From Ruminococcus sp. CAG:563 (lineage in GTDB: Bacteria > Bacillota > Clostridia > Oscillospirales > Acutalibacteraceae), in the NCBI GenBank assembly GCA_000434915.1, contig FR882051.1:43742-57282 (forward strand): a stretch of DNA of 13,541 nt, written 5' to 3'. Both the position numbers and the translations under genes were made by a program. Shown one piece after another: positions 7,059 through 13,541 of this stretch. Below the pieces are notes generated by a model. It did not search any database, was not told the origin of the DNA, and saw only the letters and a list, made by a program, of their open reading frames with translations. The stretch's first letter is position 1. The number at the start of each line of letters is the position of its first letter.

Positions 7059-8126
7059 TTATAATGTGACCTCTTTGCCTGAATCCGAGGATCTGTAGAT
7101 TGCGTCAAGAATTTTTGAAGTGATAACGGCATTGTCGATATATGCCTGATTCGGCTTTCTTGTGACAACTGAATCAACGAACGACTTGATTTCCGCAGCA
7201 TAGTCAAAGCCTGTTGAATTGTAGTTCGGAGTGATATCCGTGAGCATACCGCACATTGTGGAATAGAGCTTGAATTTTCCGCCGTACTGCATTCTTATTC
7301 CGCCCTTTGTTCCGAGAAAATCGACAAACAATTCGTTCTCGTTTATATTCTGCGCCCATGCGCCGTTGAATGTAATCGCCGCCTTGTCGGTTCTGATGAG
7401 ACCTGTGACAAAATCGTCAACGTCGAATGTGCCCGTTTCCGTGTTCTTAGTGTCCTCAGCCCACATGTTTGTGTAAACATAGTCTTTCATCGCCGTGCCG
7501 AGCTTTGAATGTGCAACGCCCGAGCAGGTGAGGGGAGTCGGATCACCGAGGCAATAAAGCACAAGGTCAATGAAATGAACGCCCCAGTCAATGAGAACTC
7601 CGCCGCCGGAAGCCGCCTTGGTGGTGAAATCTCCGCCGAGTCCCGGAATCGAACGGTGTGACCTGAAGCTTATATATACCTGATATACCTCGCCGAGAAC
7701 GTCGTCCTCAATAAGCTCCTTGATTTTATTGACCGTATCGACAAATCGGTTAACTACGCCGATGGAAAGCATTCTGCCTGTTTCGTGAGCAACCTTTTGC
7801 ATTTCAAGAGCCTCAGGGAGGGTCCTTGCGGCCGGCTTTTCGCAAAGCACATCTTTACCGTCACGCATGAAGTCGATTGATATCGGAGCGTGGCAGTCGT
7901 TGTGGGTGCAAACGGAAACGATATCAATATCATCATGACCGAGAAGCTCCTTGTAATCATAAACAGCCTTGCCGCAGCCGTAGGTTTCGACTGCTTTGTC
8001 GGCACGCTCGGGGATAATATCGCAGAAATAGCGTACCTCAACGTTGTCAAGTTTAAGATAGCTCGGTATGTGCGAACGTGAAATGTTACCGCAGCCGATA
8101 ACGGCTACACCTAATTTTTCGGACAT
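7059..8126 (-). CDS. Gfo/Idh/MocA-family NAD(P)-dependent oxidoreductase
   Basis: This 355-residue protein has an N-terminal Rossmann domain (VAVIGCGNIS, residues 7-16), the family CEKP motif (95-98) and the C-terminal substrate-domain signature GGGVLIDWGVHFIDL (174-188), with D180 and H184 in the usual catalytic positions. Members oxidise or reduce sugars, inositols and sugar derivatives using bound NAD(P); a few (GH109) cleave glycosides by a redox mechanism. The substrate cannot be read from the sequence. Co-transcription with nagB suggests an amino sugar or its derivative. The start is ATG 8126 with AGGTGA (within 8131-8138) about five bases upstream. A GTG nine bases earlier overlaps this ribosome site and is unlikely. 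The promoter lies just upstream. Confidence 0.88.
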   Translation of the reverse strand: MSEKLGVAVIGCGNISRSHIPSYLKLDNVEVRYFCDIIPERADKAVETYGCGKAVYDYKELLGHDDIDIVSVCTHNDCHAPISIDFMRDGKDVLCEKPAARTLPEALEMQKVAHETGRMLSIGVVNRFVDTVNKIKELIEDDVLGEVYQVYISFRSHRSIPGLGGDFTTKAASGGGVLIDWGVHFIDLVLYCLGDPTPLTCSGVAHSKLGTAMKDYVYTNMWAEDTKNTETGTFDVDDFVTGLIRTDKAAITFNGAWAQNINENELFVDFLGTKGGIRMQYGGKFKLYSTMCGMLTDITPNYNSTGFDYAAEIKSFVDSVVTRKPNQAYIDNAVITSKILDAIYRSSDSGKEVTL

Positions 8127-8156
8127 ACATATCACCTCAAGGTAAAATATATCAGT

Positions 8157-8185
8157 ATTTTAACAAATTTTTCAAGAAAAGTAAA
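8157..8185 (-). promoter_or_regulatory. Probable promoter of the Gfo/Idh/MocA-nagB unit
   Basis: On the minus strand TTTACT (8185-8180) and TAAAAT (8162-8157) are 17 bases apart, about 30 bases before the start codon. The -35 is imperfect. The sequence around the -10 (TTAAAATACTG) is identical to that of the foldase promoter. Confidence 0.55.
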
Positions 8186-8236
8186 GACAAAATAAAGGTT
8201 TTTATAAATAATGTTGTTTTGTATGAAAACCTCAGT

Positions 8237-8278
8237 GCAATGTGCACATATCGCAAGATTAACTTTTGTGCATATTGC
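8237..8278. repeat. Imperfect 12-bp inverted repeat upstream of the oxidoreductase promoter
   Basis: GCAATGTGCACA (8237-8248) and TGTGCATATTGC (8267-8278) are reverse complements except at one position, with 18 bases between. The left arm overlaps a perfect 10-bp palindrome ATGTGCACAT (8240-8249). It sits about 50 bases upstream of the -35 of the oxidoreductase-nagB unit and could be a regulator site. The rest of the gap between that gene and the transporter terminator shows no gene. Confidence 0.4.
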
Positions 8279-8320
8279 TTTACAAAAAGGTCACTGCCTC
8301 TTAAGAGCATCAGTCTGCTT

Positions 8321-8353
8321 ATATAAAAAGACTGCCGCATCTCTGCGACAGCC
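8321..8353 (-). terminator. Rho-independent terminator of the NhaC-family transporter gene
   Basis: On the minus strand GGCTGTCGCA and TGCGGCAGTC form a 10-bp stem with two G-U pairs around a GAGA loop, followed by TTTTTATAT. It starts 19 bases past the stop codon. Confidence 0.85.
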
Positions 8354-8372
8354 ATTGAATTTGATTTGTGCT

Positions 8373-10046
8373 TTATACGTTTTCCTTGCCGTACTTCTTT
8401 ACCATAGCCATCTTCATTACAAAGAGGAATGCAAGAGTAAGGACAGCACCGATAGGAAGAACGATGTATGCCTTCTGAACGAAGCCCGAAACAATGTACA
8501 TTACGAACGAGATAGCCGCAACGGAGATTGCATACGGAAGCTGAGTCGAAACATGGTTGAGGTGGTTGCACTGACCGCCTGCCGAGGACATGATTGTCGT
8601 ATCGGAAATCGGTGAGCAGTGGTCGCCGCAAACAGAACCTGCAAGGCAAGCAGACATACCGATTGTCTGAATTGCACCGGACGGGAAGATTGCGATAACA
8701 ATCGGGATAAGAATACCGAAGGTGCCCCATGAAGTACCTGTTGCGAATGAGATGAAGCATGCAACAAGGAAGATGATAGCCGGAAGGAAGTTCTGGAAAT
8801 CACCTGCAACGCTGGACATAACGTCGGCAACGAACGGCTTTGCACCGAGAACCGCTGTCATGTTCTTAAGAGATGTTGCAAATGTAAGAATGAGGATCGC
8901 AGGAACCATGGCGATGAAGCCCTTGGGAATGCACTCCATAGCTTCCTTGAAGGAAACAAGCTTTCTTGCACAAAGGTAAACGATTGTGAATACAAGTGCG
9001 ATAATGCTGCCCCACGGAAGTCCGACTGTTGCATCGGTATTTGAGAATGCATCTACAAAGCTGCTGCCGTCGAAGATTCCGCCGACGTAAACAAGTGCGA
9101 ATACGCAAACTGCAATAAGTACAAGAATCGGGAGAACAAGGTCGATAACCTTACCGTTTGAGGACGGATTCTCATCCTCAACCTCAGCCTTGTCGCCGCA
9201 GGTGTAAAGGTCGCCCTTAGTCTTTGCGTTAACCTCGTGAATTCTCATCGGGCCGTAGTCAAATTTCATGAGCGTAATGCCGATGATGAATACGAAGGTA
9301 AGAAGCGAATAAAAGTTGAACGGAATTGCTCTGATGAAAAGCGAAATGCCCTGGCCGTCCTCTGCGTATGAAGAAACAGCGGCTGCCCATGAAGAAATCG
9401 GAGCAATCATGCAGACCGGAGCTGCCGTTGCGTCGATGAGGTATGAGAGCTTAGCTCTCGAAACCTTGTGACCGTCCGTAACAGGACGCATAACCGAACC
9501 GACTGTAAGGCAGTTGAAATAGTCGTCAATGAAGATGAGAACACCGAGAGCGAAGGTTGCAAGCATTGCGCCTGCCCTTGTCTTGATGTGCTTCTGTGCC
9601 CATTTACCGAAAGCGGCGGAACCGCCGGCCTTATTGATAAGGGCAACAACCGCACCGAGAACAACGAGGAAAATAAAGATACCCGCTGTGCCGGAAACGG
9701 CGCCGATAAGTCCGTCATTGACAAGGATATCCATTGTCTTGGTAAACTTGAAGTCCGAGCCGAGAATTGAGCCGGCAAGAATTCCGACAAACAATGAGCT
9801 GTAAACTTCCTTGGTGATAAGAGCAAGTGCGATAGCGATTACCGGGGGAACGAGAGCCCAATATGAAGCTCTTACTTCACCTTCGCCGCCGCAGGTTTCG
9901 CATTCAACCTGCTCAACAATTCCTGTGCCGTCACAGTCGGTGCACTTTACCGTTGAAAGCGAACCGCCCGAGACCTTGGCGAAAGCGAGAACTGCGACAA
10001 TAACAACGCAGGCAATCGCCAAAATAATCTTCTTGGATTTTTTCAC
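8373..10046 (-). CDS. NhaC-family transporter, predicted lysine transporter, with N-terminal CXXCXGXG motifs
   Basis: This 557-residue polytopic membrane protein belongs to the Na+/H+ antiporter NhaC superfamily, with the signatures FIDDYFNC (172-179), GTSWGTFG (437-444), GDHCSPISDTT (474-484) and NHVSTQLPYA (497-506). The leader is a lysine riboswitch, so the cargo is probably lysine. NhaC-type proteins under lysine riboswitches have been proposed as lysine transporters (the LysW type). Before the transporter domain come one membrane helix (about 7-24) and two DnaJ-like motifs, CTDCDGTG (35-42) and CETCGGEG (49-56), which together could bind one zinc. An acidic loop lies near 283-297. I chose GTG 10046 because AGGAGGG (10053-10059) is six bases upstream. 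Extending 30 codons further would read into the riboswitch attenuator. Lysine transport is an inference from regulation. Confidence 0.85.
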   Translation of the reverse strand: MKKSKKIILAIACVVIVAVLAFAKVSGGSLSTVKCTDCDGTGIVEQVECETCGGEGEVRASYWALVPPVIAIALALITKEVYSSLFVGILAGSILGSDFKFTKTMDILVNDGLIGAVSGTAGIFIFLVVLGAVVALINKAGGSAAFGKWAQKHIKTRAGAMLATFALGVLIFIDDYFNCLTVGSVMRPVTDGHKVSRAKLSYLIDATAAPVCMIAPISSWAAAVSSYAEDGQGISLFIRAIPFNFYSLLTFVFIIGITLMKFDYGPMRIHEVNAKTKGDLYTCGDKAEVEDENPSSNGKVIDLVLPILVLIAVCVFALVYVGGIFDGSSFVDAFSNTDATVGLPWGSIIALVFTIVYLCARKLVSFKEAMECIPKGFIAMVPAILILTFATSLKNMTAVLGAKPFVADVMSSVAGDFQNFLPAIIFLVACFISFATGTSWGTFGILIPIVIAIFPSGAIQTIGMSACLAGSVCGDHCSPISDTTIMSSAGGQCNHLNHVSTQLPYAISVAAISFVMYIVSGFVQKAYIVLPIGAVLTLAFLFVMKMAMVKKYGKENV

Positions 10047-10052
10047 AATAAA

Positions 10053-10059
10053 CCCTCCT
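10053..10059 (-). promoter_or_regulatory. Ribosome binding site fixing the GTG start of the NhaC-family gene
   Basis: AGGAGGG on the minus strand, six bases before GTG at 10044-10046. It lies just downstream of the attenuator and so is reached only by read-through transcripts. Confidence 0.85.
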
Positions 10060-10068
10060 GAATTAAAA

Positions 10069-10111
10069 TAAAAAACGACATGGTTCCGTACATTCATACC
10101 AACCATGTCAT
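10069..10111 (-). terminator. Attenuator terminator of the lysine riboswitch
   Basis: On the minus strand ATGACATGGTT (10111-10101) and AACCATGTCGT (10085-10075) form an 11-bp stem with one U-G pair, followed by a run of T (from 10075 down). Its 5' arm starts with ATGACA (10111-10106), which can instead pair with TGTCAT (10132-10127), the 3' strand of riboswitch stem P1. That pairing is an antiterminator, so lysine binding should favour termination. Confidence 0.85.
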
Positions 10112-10126
10112 AACGACCATTACTAC

Positions 10127-10288
10127 ATGACAGCACTCCACATACAAGCTGTGACAGTACGTTACATATTCTGCAACGTCCCAGCTATGGTTCGCAAGGC
10201 AGCTCCCCACGCTTCGGCGGTCAATCTTTTCACTTCCTGAGTTGCCTTCCCTGCGAAAGTTACTTGTAAAGCACCGCGCCTCCATCAT
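10127..10288 (-). ncRNA. Lysine riboswitch (L box) aptamer
   Basis: The minus-strand leader of the transporter gene matches the lysine riboswitch core. In order it shows ATGATGG opening P1 (10288-10282), GGAGGCGCGG, CAAGTAAC, GGAAGGC, GCCGAAGCG, CTGGGACGTTGC, ACTGTCACAG, and GGAGTGCTGTCAT closing P1 (CTGTCAT at 10133-10127). P1 pairs ATGATGG with CTGTCAT, using two wobble pairs. The length of 162 nt suits the class. The aptamer binds lysine and represses by transcription termination through the adjacent attenuator. Identification is by recognition of the conserved segments. Confidence 0.93.
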
Positions 10289-10330
10289 CCTGAGTTATTC
10301 TCAGAACCATATTCTGTTTTCGATAAGGTG

Positions 10331-10359
10331 ATTATAGCACTGTTATCGTACAAAGTCAA
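10331..10359 (-). promoter_or_regulatory. Near-consensus sigma-A promoter of the riboswitch-transporter unit
   Basis: On the minus strand TTGACT (10359-10354) and TATAAT (10336-10331) are 17 bases apart. Transcription would start near 10324, about 36 bases before the riboswitch P1 stem. The stretch from here to yunB (10360-10524) is AT-rich and holds no gene that I can support. Confidence 0.9.
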
Positions 10360-10524
10360 CATTTTGCAACAAATTATTAATAGATTATTCTTAATTTTTC
10401 GGCACATAATTTGTTGAAAACCAATAAAACCGGAATGATTTATAGTGTTCTTATATATTGTATAGCTGTTTGCTTTTGTCGCCGTGTTGATTTTCGGCAT
10501 AGTATAAAATAGGCGGTGAGATAA

Positions 10525-11148
10525 TTGAAACGAAAAAGAAAAATTACTCCGATTGTTGCGGTGCTGCTTATCGTGCCGATTGGGGTTCTGTTTATTATGG
10601 CGGAAATTCGGATATCAAATGTCCGAAAAGAGCTGATAAGCTATGCTGCAAGGAATGCCGCTTCCGCTGCGACGACGGCAGGCGTTGAGAATTCCCTCGA
10701 TACAGACAAGGTGAGGTATGCCGATTTGATAAAGTTCGGCCGTGATCAAAGCGGAAACATAGTGTCCGTAACGACCGATGCATACTATTTGAATAAAATC
10801 GGCAACAACATCGGTGACGAGATCGACAAGCATATAAATCAAATGAAATCTTATATTATAAAAATTCCGTTCAGCGTGCTTTTCAGCGAACAGCTTATCA
10901 ACGGCAGAGGACCGAAAATGCCGCTGGTGTTCGTTATGACGGGCATAACGACAACCGATTTTGAAAACGAATTCACGGCAGCAGGGGTAAATCAGACCCA
11001 CCACCGAATCATGATGAGCATAACCGTGAACACCTATGTTATCCATTCGGGCAACGTCACCGTTGTGCCTTATAAAACCAACGTCTGCATAGCGGAAAGC
11101 ATAGTTGTGGGAATCACGCCGCAAACTTTTGCGGAAATTATTCGATAA
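10525..11148 (+). CDS. yunB: Sporulation protein YunB
   Basis: This 207-residue protein has a basic N-terminus and one membrane helix (about 7-26), then an extracytoplasmic domain carrying YunB-type motifs: LINGRGPKMP (124-133), FENEFTAAGVNQTHHRI (146-162) and the C-terminal AESIVVG (190-196). YunB is a conserved mother-cell protein of endospore formers, sigma-E dependent in Bacillus; its biochemical role is not well defined. The presence of the gene argues that the organism is, or descends from, a spore former. The start is TTG (10525-10527) with GGTGAG four bases upstream, a rather weak and close ribosome site. I could not place a convincing sigma-A or sigma-E promoter upstream. The next promoter begins three bases after its stop codon. 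Confidence 0.88.
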   Translation: MKRKRKITPIVAVLLIVPIGVLFIMAEIRISNVRKELISYAARNAASAATTAGVENSLDTDKVRYADLIKFGRDQSGNIVSVTTDAYYLNKIGNNIGDEIDKHINQMKSYIIKIPFSVLFSEQLINGRGPKMPLVFVMTGITTTDFENEFTAAGVNQTHHRIMMSITVNTYVIHSGNVTVVPYKTNVCIAESIVVGITPQTFAEIIR

Positions 11149-11151
11149 AAG

Positions 11152-11180
11152 TTGTAAATTGTGCTCGGATTTGGTATAAT
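11152..11180 (+). promoter_or_regulatory. Strong sigma-A-like promoter for a structured leader or small RNA
   Basis: TTGTAA (11152-11157) and TATAAT (11175-11180) are 17 bases apart, placing the transcript start near 11187. It begins three bases after the yunB stop codon and lies 230 bases before ligA. Confidence 0.85.
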
Positions 11181-11187
11181 AAATTTA

Positions 11188-11345
11188 ATAGTTATGTCTT
11201 GCAAGGCTTGTTGAAGTCGGCGGAAACCTATTCTCGGCTACCCTAACAATAACGGGAGGCTGAATAGGATGCAAATTTCAGCGTTTGTATCTTTGAAGCT
11301 GCATTTCATTATTCTGTATCGACCCGAAGCAAGATGATATATTAA
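11188..11345 (+). ncRNA. Structured non-coding RNA candidate, possibly 6S RNA
   Basis: A strong promoter drives about 230 bases without a plausible reading frame. The ends pair: TGTCTTGC (11195-11202) with GCAAGATG (11329-11336), allowing wobbles at the base. Inside, GTCG (11216-11219) can pair with CGAC (11320-11323). The middle holds a long interrupted hairpin: CCTATTC (11227-11233) with GAATAGG (11262-11268), enclosing CGGCT-A-CCC and GGG-A-GGCTG. A weaker hairpin, ATGCA/TGCAT, forms on the 3' side. A closing stem, large central loop and long apical arm in about 160 nt fit 6S RNA, which sequesters sigma-A RNA polymerase, but I do not recognise a diagnostic primary sequence. It could also be a ligA leader element. 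The 3' end is not marked by a terminator. Confidence 0.45.
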
Positions 11346-11416
11346 AAAAACGCCTTGGCTAATTCCATAAAAGTTAATGACATAAAAACTTATAAAATCC
11401 ACAGGGAAGTGCTGTT

Positions 11417-13399
11417 ATGAGTGAATTTGAAAGATCAAGTGAACGTGCAAAGGAGCTGAGGGATCTCCTCAACTACCACAGCCACAAATATTATGTCGAG
11501 GATAATCCCGAGATTGAGGATTTTGAATATGACAGGCTGATGAGAGAGCTTTCCGATATTGAGGATAAGTTCCCCGAGCTTGTCACACCCGATTCTCCGA
11601 CAAGGCGTGTCGGCGGCAGTGCCGACGGTCAGTTCACCCCGGTTGAGCATGCCGTGCGAATGGAGAGCTTGCAGGATGCTTTCAGTCTTGACGAGCTGAG
11701 AGCCTTTGACAAGAGAGTTAAAGAGGTCGAGCCGAGTGCAACCTATGTTGTTGAACCGAAAATAGACGGACTTTCCGTCTCGCTCGAATATGAAAACGGC
11801 ATTTTCAAAAGGGGTTCGACCCGTGGAGACGGTGTTATCGGCGAGGACGTCAGCGCAAATCTTTGTACGGTCGGCTCTATCCCTCTGCGCCTAAAAAGGG
11901 AGCTTGATGAGATTGAGGTCAGGGGCGAGGTGTATATGCCCCGTGAGGTCTTTATGAAGCTCGTCGAGCAGCAGGAGAATAACGAGGAGAAACCGTTTAA
12001 GAATCCGAGAAATGCGGCGGCAGGCTCACTCAGACAAAAGGACCCGAAGATTACGGCGAAGCGTCATCTTGATATCTTCGTTTTCAATATCCAGCGTATA
12101 ATCGGCAAGGTGCTGACGGGTCACAAGCAGTCGCTTGACTATATCAAGGAGCTTGGATTCAAGACGATTCCGTTTTACACTCCGTGTACGAATATCGAGG
12201 ACGCAATCAAAGAGGTCGAACGAATAGGTGAGATAAGAGGAACTCTGCCGTTTGATATCGACGGTGCGGTTATCAAGGTCGACAGCTTTGAACACCGTGA
12301 AGCCTTGGGCAGTACGTCAAAATTCCCGAAATGGGCGATTGCCTTTAAATATCCGCCCGAGGAGAAGCAGACAAAGGTTGTTGACATTGAGATAAACGTC
12401 GGCAGGACAGGCGTTCTGACCCCGACGGCTGTGTTTGAACCCGTTATGGTTGCAGGTTCGCTTATAAGCCGTGCAACGCTCCATAATCAGGATTTCATCA
12501 CCGAAAAGGATATACGAATCGGCGACACGGTAACGATTCGCAAGGCCGGTGACATAATTCCCGAGGTGCTGAACGTTGTCGAACATTCGGGTGCATCCTT
12601 GCCATATGTCATGCCGTCTGTCTGCCCGTCGTGCGGTGCAAAGGTCGTCCGTGAGGAGGGCGAAGCGGCGGTACGCTGCCTTAATACAGATTGTCCGGCT
12701 CAGCTTTTGCGTAATCTCATTCATTTCTGCTCCCGTGACGCAATGGACATTGAGGGTCTCGGCGAGAGCAATATTGAACTTTTTGTTAATGCAGGATTGA
12801 TAAAGACACCGGCGGACATCTATGCGCTGAAGCAGGAGCAGATTGTTCCTCTTGAAAGAATGGCAGAGCAGTCGGCGAACAACCTTGTTGCGGCGATTAA
12901 CGAATCAAAGAAAAACGACCTTTCAAAGCTTATTTTTGCGCTGGGAATCCGCCATGTAGGGCAGAAGGCGGCGAAGCTTCTTTCCGAGCGGTTCGGCACA
13001 ATGACTGCACTGATGAATGCAAGCTTTGACGAGATAATGACGATTGACGGTTTCGGCACAATTATGGCAAAGAGCGTGGTTGAATATTTTAACATGCCCG
13101 AGAGCATAGAACTTATAGACAAGCTCATGGCAGCGGGACTCAATATGAAATCGCTTAAAGAGGTCAAGGACATGCGCTTTGCCGGCAAGACCTTTGTCTT
13201 GACCGGAACCTTGCCGACATACAAACGCAGCGAAGCGGCGGAAATTATCGAAAGCTTCGGCGGCAAAACAGCGTCGTCCGTTTCAAAGAAGACAGATTTT
13301 GTTTTGGCAGGTGAGGAAGCCGGCAGCAAGCTCCAAAAGGCGAATGACCTCGGCATAAAAGTCATCAGCGAGGATGAATTCCGAGAGATGATAAAATAA
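11417..13399 (+). CDS. ligA: NAD-dependent DNA ligase
   Basis: This 660-residue enzyme seals nicks with 3'-OH and 5'-phosphate ends in replication and repair, using NAD+. All LigA domains are present. The Ia domain has YYVEDNPEIEDFEYDRL (25-41). The nucleotidyltransferase motif is EPKIDG (113-118), with K115 as the AMP-accepting lysine and RGDGVIGEDV at 136-145. The OB fold is near 320-390. The zinc finger uses C403, C406, C421 and C426. Helix-hairpin-helix repeats span about 440-560, and the C-terminal BRCT domain spans about 587-660 (FVLTGTLP at 593-600). Length is normal and no residue is missing. The ATG at 11417 has AGGGAAG seven bases upstream. It may be transcribed from the promoter at 11152 through the structured RNA; no clearer promoter was seen. 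No intrinsic terminator follows. Confidence 0.98.
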   Translation: MSEFERSSERAKELRDLLNYHSHKYYVEDNPEIEDFEYDRLMRELSDIEDKFPELVTPDSPTRRVGGSADGQFTPVEHAVRMESLQDAFSLDELRAFDKRVKEVEPSATYVVEPKIDGLSVSLEYENGIFKRGSTRGDGVIGEDVSANLCTVGSIPLRLKRELDEIEVRGEVYMPREVFMKLVEQQENNEEKPFKNPRNAAAGSLRQKDPKITAKRHLDIFVFNIQRIIGKVLTGHKQSLDYIKELGFKTIPFYTPCTNIEDAIKEVERIGEIRGTLPFDIDGAVIKVDSFEHREALGSTSKFPKWAIAFKYPPEEKQTKVVDIEINVGRTGVLTPTAVFEPVMVAGSLISRATLHNQDFITEKDIRIGDTVTIRKAGDIIPEVLNVVEHSGASLPYVMPSVCPSCGAKVVREEGEAAVRCLNTDCPAQLLRNLIHFCSRDAMDIEGLGESNIELFVNAGLIKTPADIYALKQEQIVPLERMAEQSANNLVAAINESKKNDLSKLIFALGIRHVGQKAAKLLSERFGTMTALMNASFDEIMTIDGFGTIMAKSVVEYFNMPESIELIDKLMAAGLNMKSLKEVKDMRFAGKTFVLTGTLPTYKRSEAAEIIESFGGKTASSVSKKTDFVLAGEEAGSKLQKANDLGIKVISEDEFREMIK

Positions 13400-13433
13400 G
13401 ACTAAAATAATTTAAGAAATTTCAAAAAAACAC

Positions 13434-13461
13434 TTGCATTTCTGAAATTCTGTGGTATAAT
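13434..13461 (+). promoter_or_regulatory. Probable promoter of the tRNA gene or tRNA cluster
   Basis: TATAAT (13456-13461) is preceded by TTGCAT (13434-13439) with a 16-base spacer. The tRNA begins 53 bases after the -10. The leader between contains a small CAGCC/GGCTG hairpin (13474-13488). Confidence 0.65.
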
Positions 13462-13514
13462 AACAAACGTTCTCAGCCAATAAGGCTGCGTAACAATAAG
13501 AAAATATGGCAAAT

Positions 13515-13541
13515 GGGAGCATAGCTCAGCTGGGAGAGCAT
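13515..13541 (+). tRNA. tRNA, 5' part only (probably tRNA-Val), cut by the window end
   Basis: The last 27 bases read as the 5' acceptor strand GGGAGCA, then TA, the D arm GCTC-AGCTGGGA-GAGC, and the first bases after it. This is a canonical tRNA 5' third. The anticodon is outside the window. The bases resemble Firmicutes tRNA-Val genes, so the amino acid is a guess. A promoter upstream supports a real gene and perhaps a cluster. Confidence 0.85.

Noticed and set aside
7059..8126. Assignment of the Gfo/Idh/MocA protein as a GH109 glycosidase
   Set aside because: The family is shared, but I cannot see GH109-specific residues that would separate it from ordinary dehydrogenases.
8152..8760. Long minus-strand open frame of 202 codons overlapping the end of the transporter gene
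   Set aside because: It is an out-of-frame shadow that crosses the transporter terminator and has a Cys/Arg-rich composition unlike a real protein.
10047..10136. A 30-codon upstream extension of the NhaC-family reading frame (start at 10136)
   Set aside because: It runs through the riboswitch attenuator and lacks a ribosome site there, whereas AGGAGGG with proper spacing marks GTG 10046.
10285..10500. Minus-strand 71-codon open frame upstream of the lysine riboswitch
   Set aside because: It spans the near-consensus promoter and the start of the aptamer and has no support as a protein.
11119..11134. CCGCAA/TTGCGG hairpin at the end of yunB, considered as a terminator
   Set aside because: It lies inside the coding sequence and has no T-run after it.
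12820..13365. Antisense open frame of 181 codons within ligA
   Set aside because: Antisense shadow of a fully conserved ligase; Ser/Ala-rich, with no recognisable domain.
13415..13451. AGAAATTTCA / TGAAATTCT inverted repeat after ligA, considered as a terminator
   Set aside because: The stem is very AT-rich and bulged, no T-run follows, and it overlaps the probable tRNA promoter.
1..13541. CRISPR arrays, insertion sequences or transposases
   Set aside because: I saw no regularly spaced repeats, transposase-like proteins or terminal inverted repeats with target duplications.

Overview
The window looks like a chromosome segment from a spore-forming, low-to-mid GC Gram-positive bacterium of the Clostridia, probably close to Ruminococcus/Oscillospirales. 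The supporting signs are AGGAGG-type ribosome sites with GTG and TTG starts, a YunB-type sporulation protein, a 242-residue Gram-positive NagB, a lysine riboswitch with a transcription attenuator, and sigma-A-like promoters. The genus is an inference and cannot be fixed from the window alone.

Layout. Positions 1-4169 (minus strand) are a tightly packed tailed-phage packaging and head module in the canonical order: small terminase, large terminase, portal, prohead protease/scaffold, and the first 71 residues of the major capsid protein, which runs off the left edge. Several of these genes overlap by 8 bases. The protease gene carries a well-placed internal start that could make a separate scaffold protein. 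On its upstream side the module abuts a host gene, with only about 200 bases and a terminator between. No integrase, repressor or replication gene is seen there. It may be the edge of a prophage, a decayed prophage or a domesticated element.

Positions 4327-8200 (minus strand) hold host genes: a membrane-anchored PpiC/PrsA-like foldase with its own promoter and terminator, and a two-gene unit of a Gfo/Idh/MocA oxidoreductase followed 18 bases later by nagB (glucosamine-6-phosphate deaminase), also with promoter and terminator.

Positions 8321-10359 (minus strand) are a complete regulated transport unit: near-consensus promoter, lysine riboswitch, attenuator hairpin, and an NhaC-family transporter, which the riboswitch marks as a probable lysine transporter. 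Its N-terminus carries an unusual pair of CXXCXGXG motifs.

Positions 10525-13541 (plus strand) hold yunB, then a strong promoter driving a structured, probably non-coding RNA of about 160 nt (6S-like in outline, identity unproven), ligA (NAD-dependent DNA ligase), and a promoter followed by the first 27 bases of a tRNA, probably tRNA-Val, cut by the window end.

The host genes are mostly independent units: envelope protein folding, amino-sugar catabolism, lysine uptake, sporulation, replication/repair and translation. The phage module is the only clearly accessory region.
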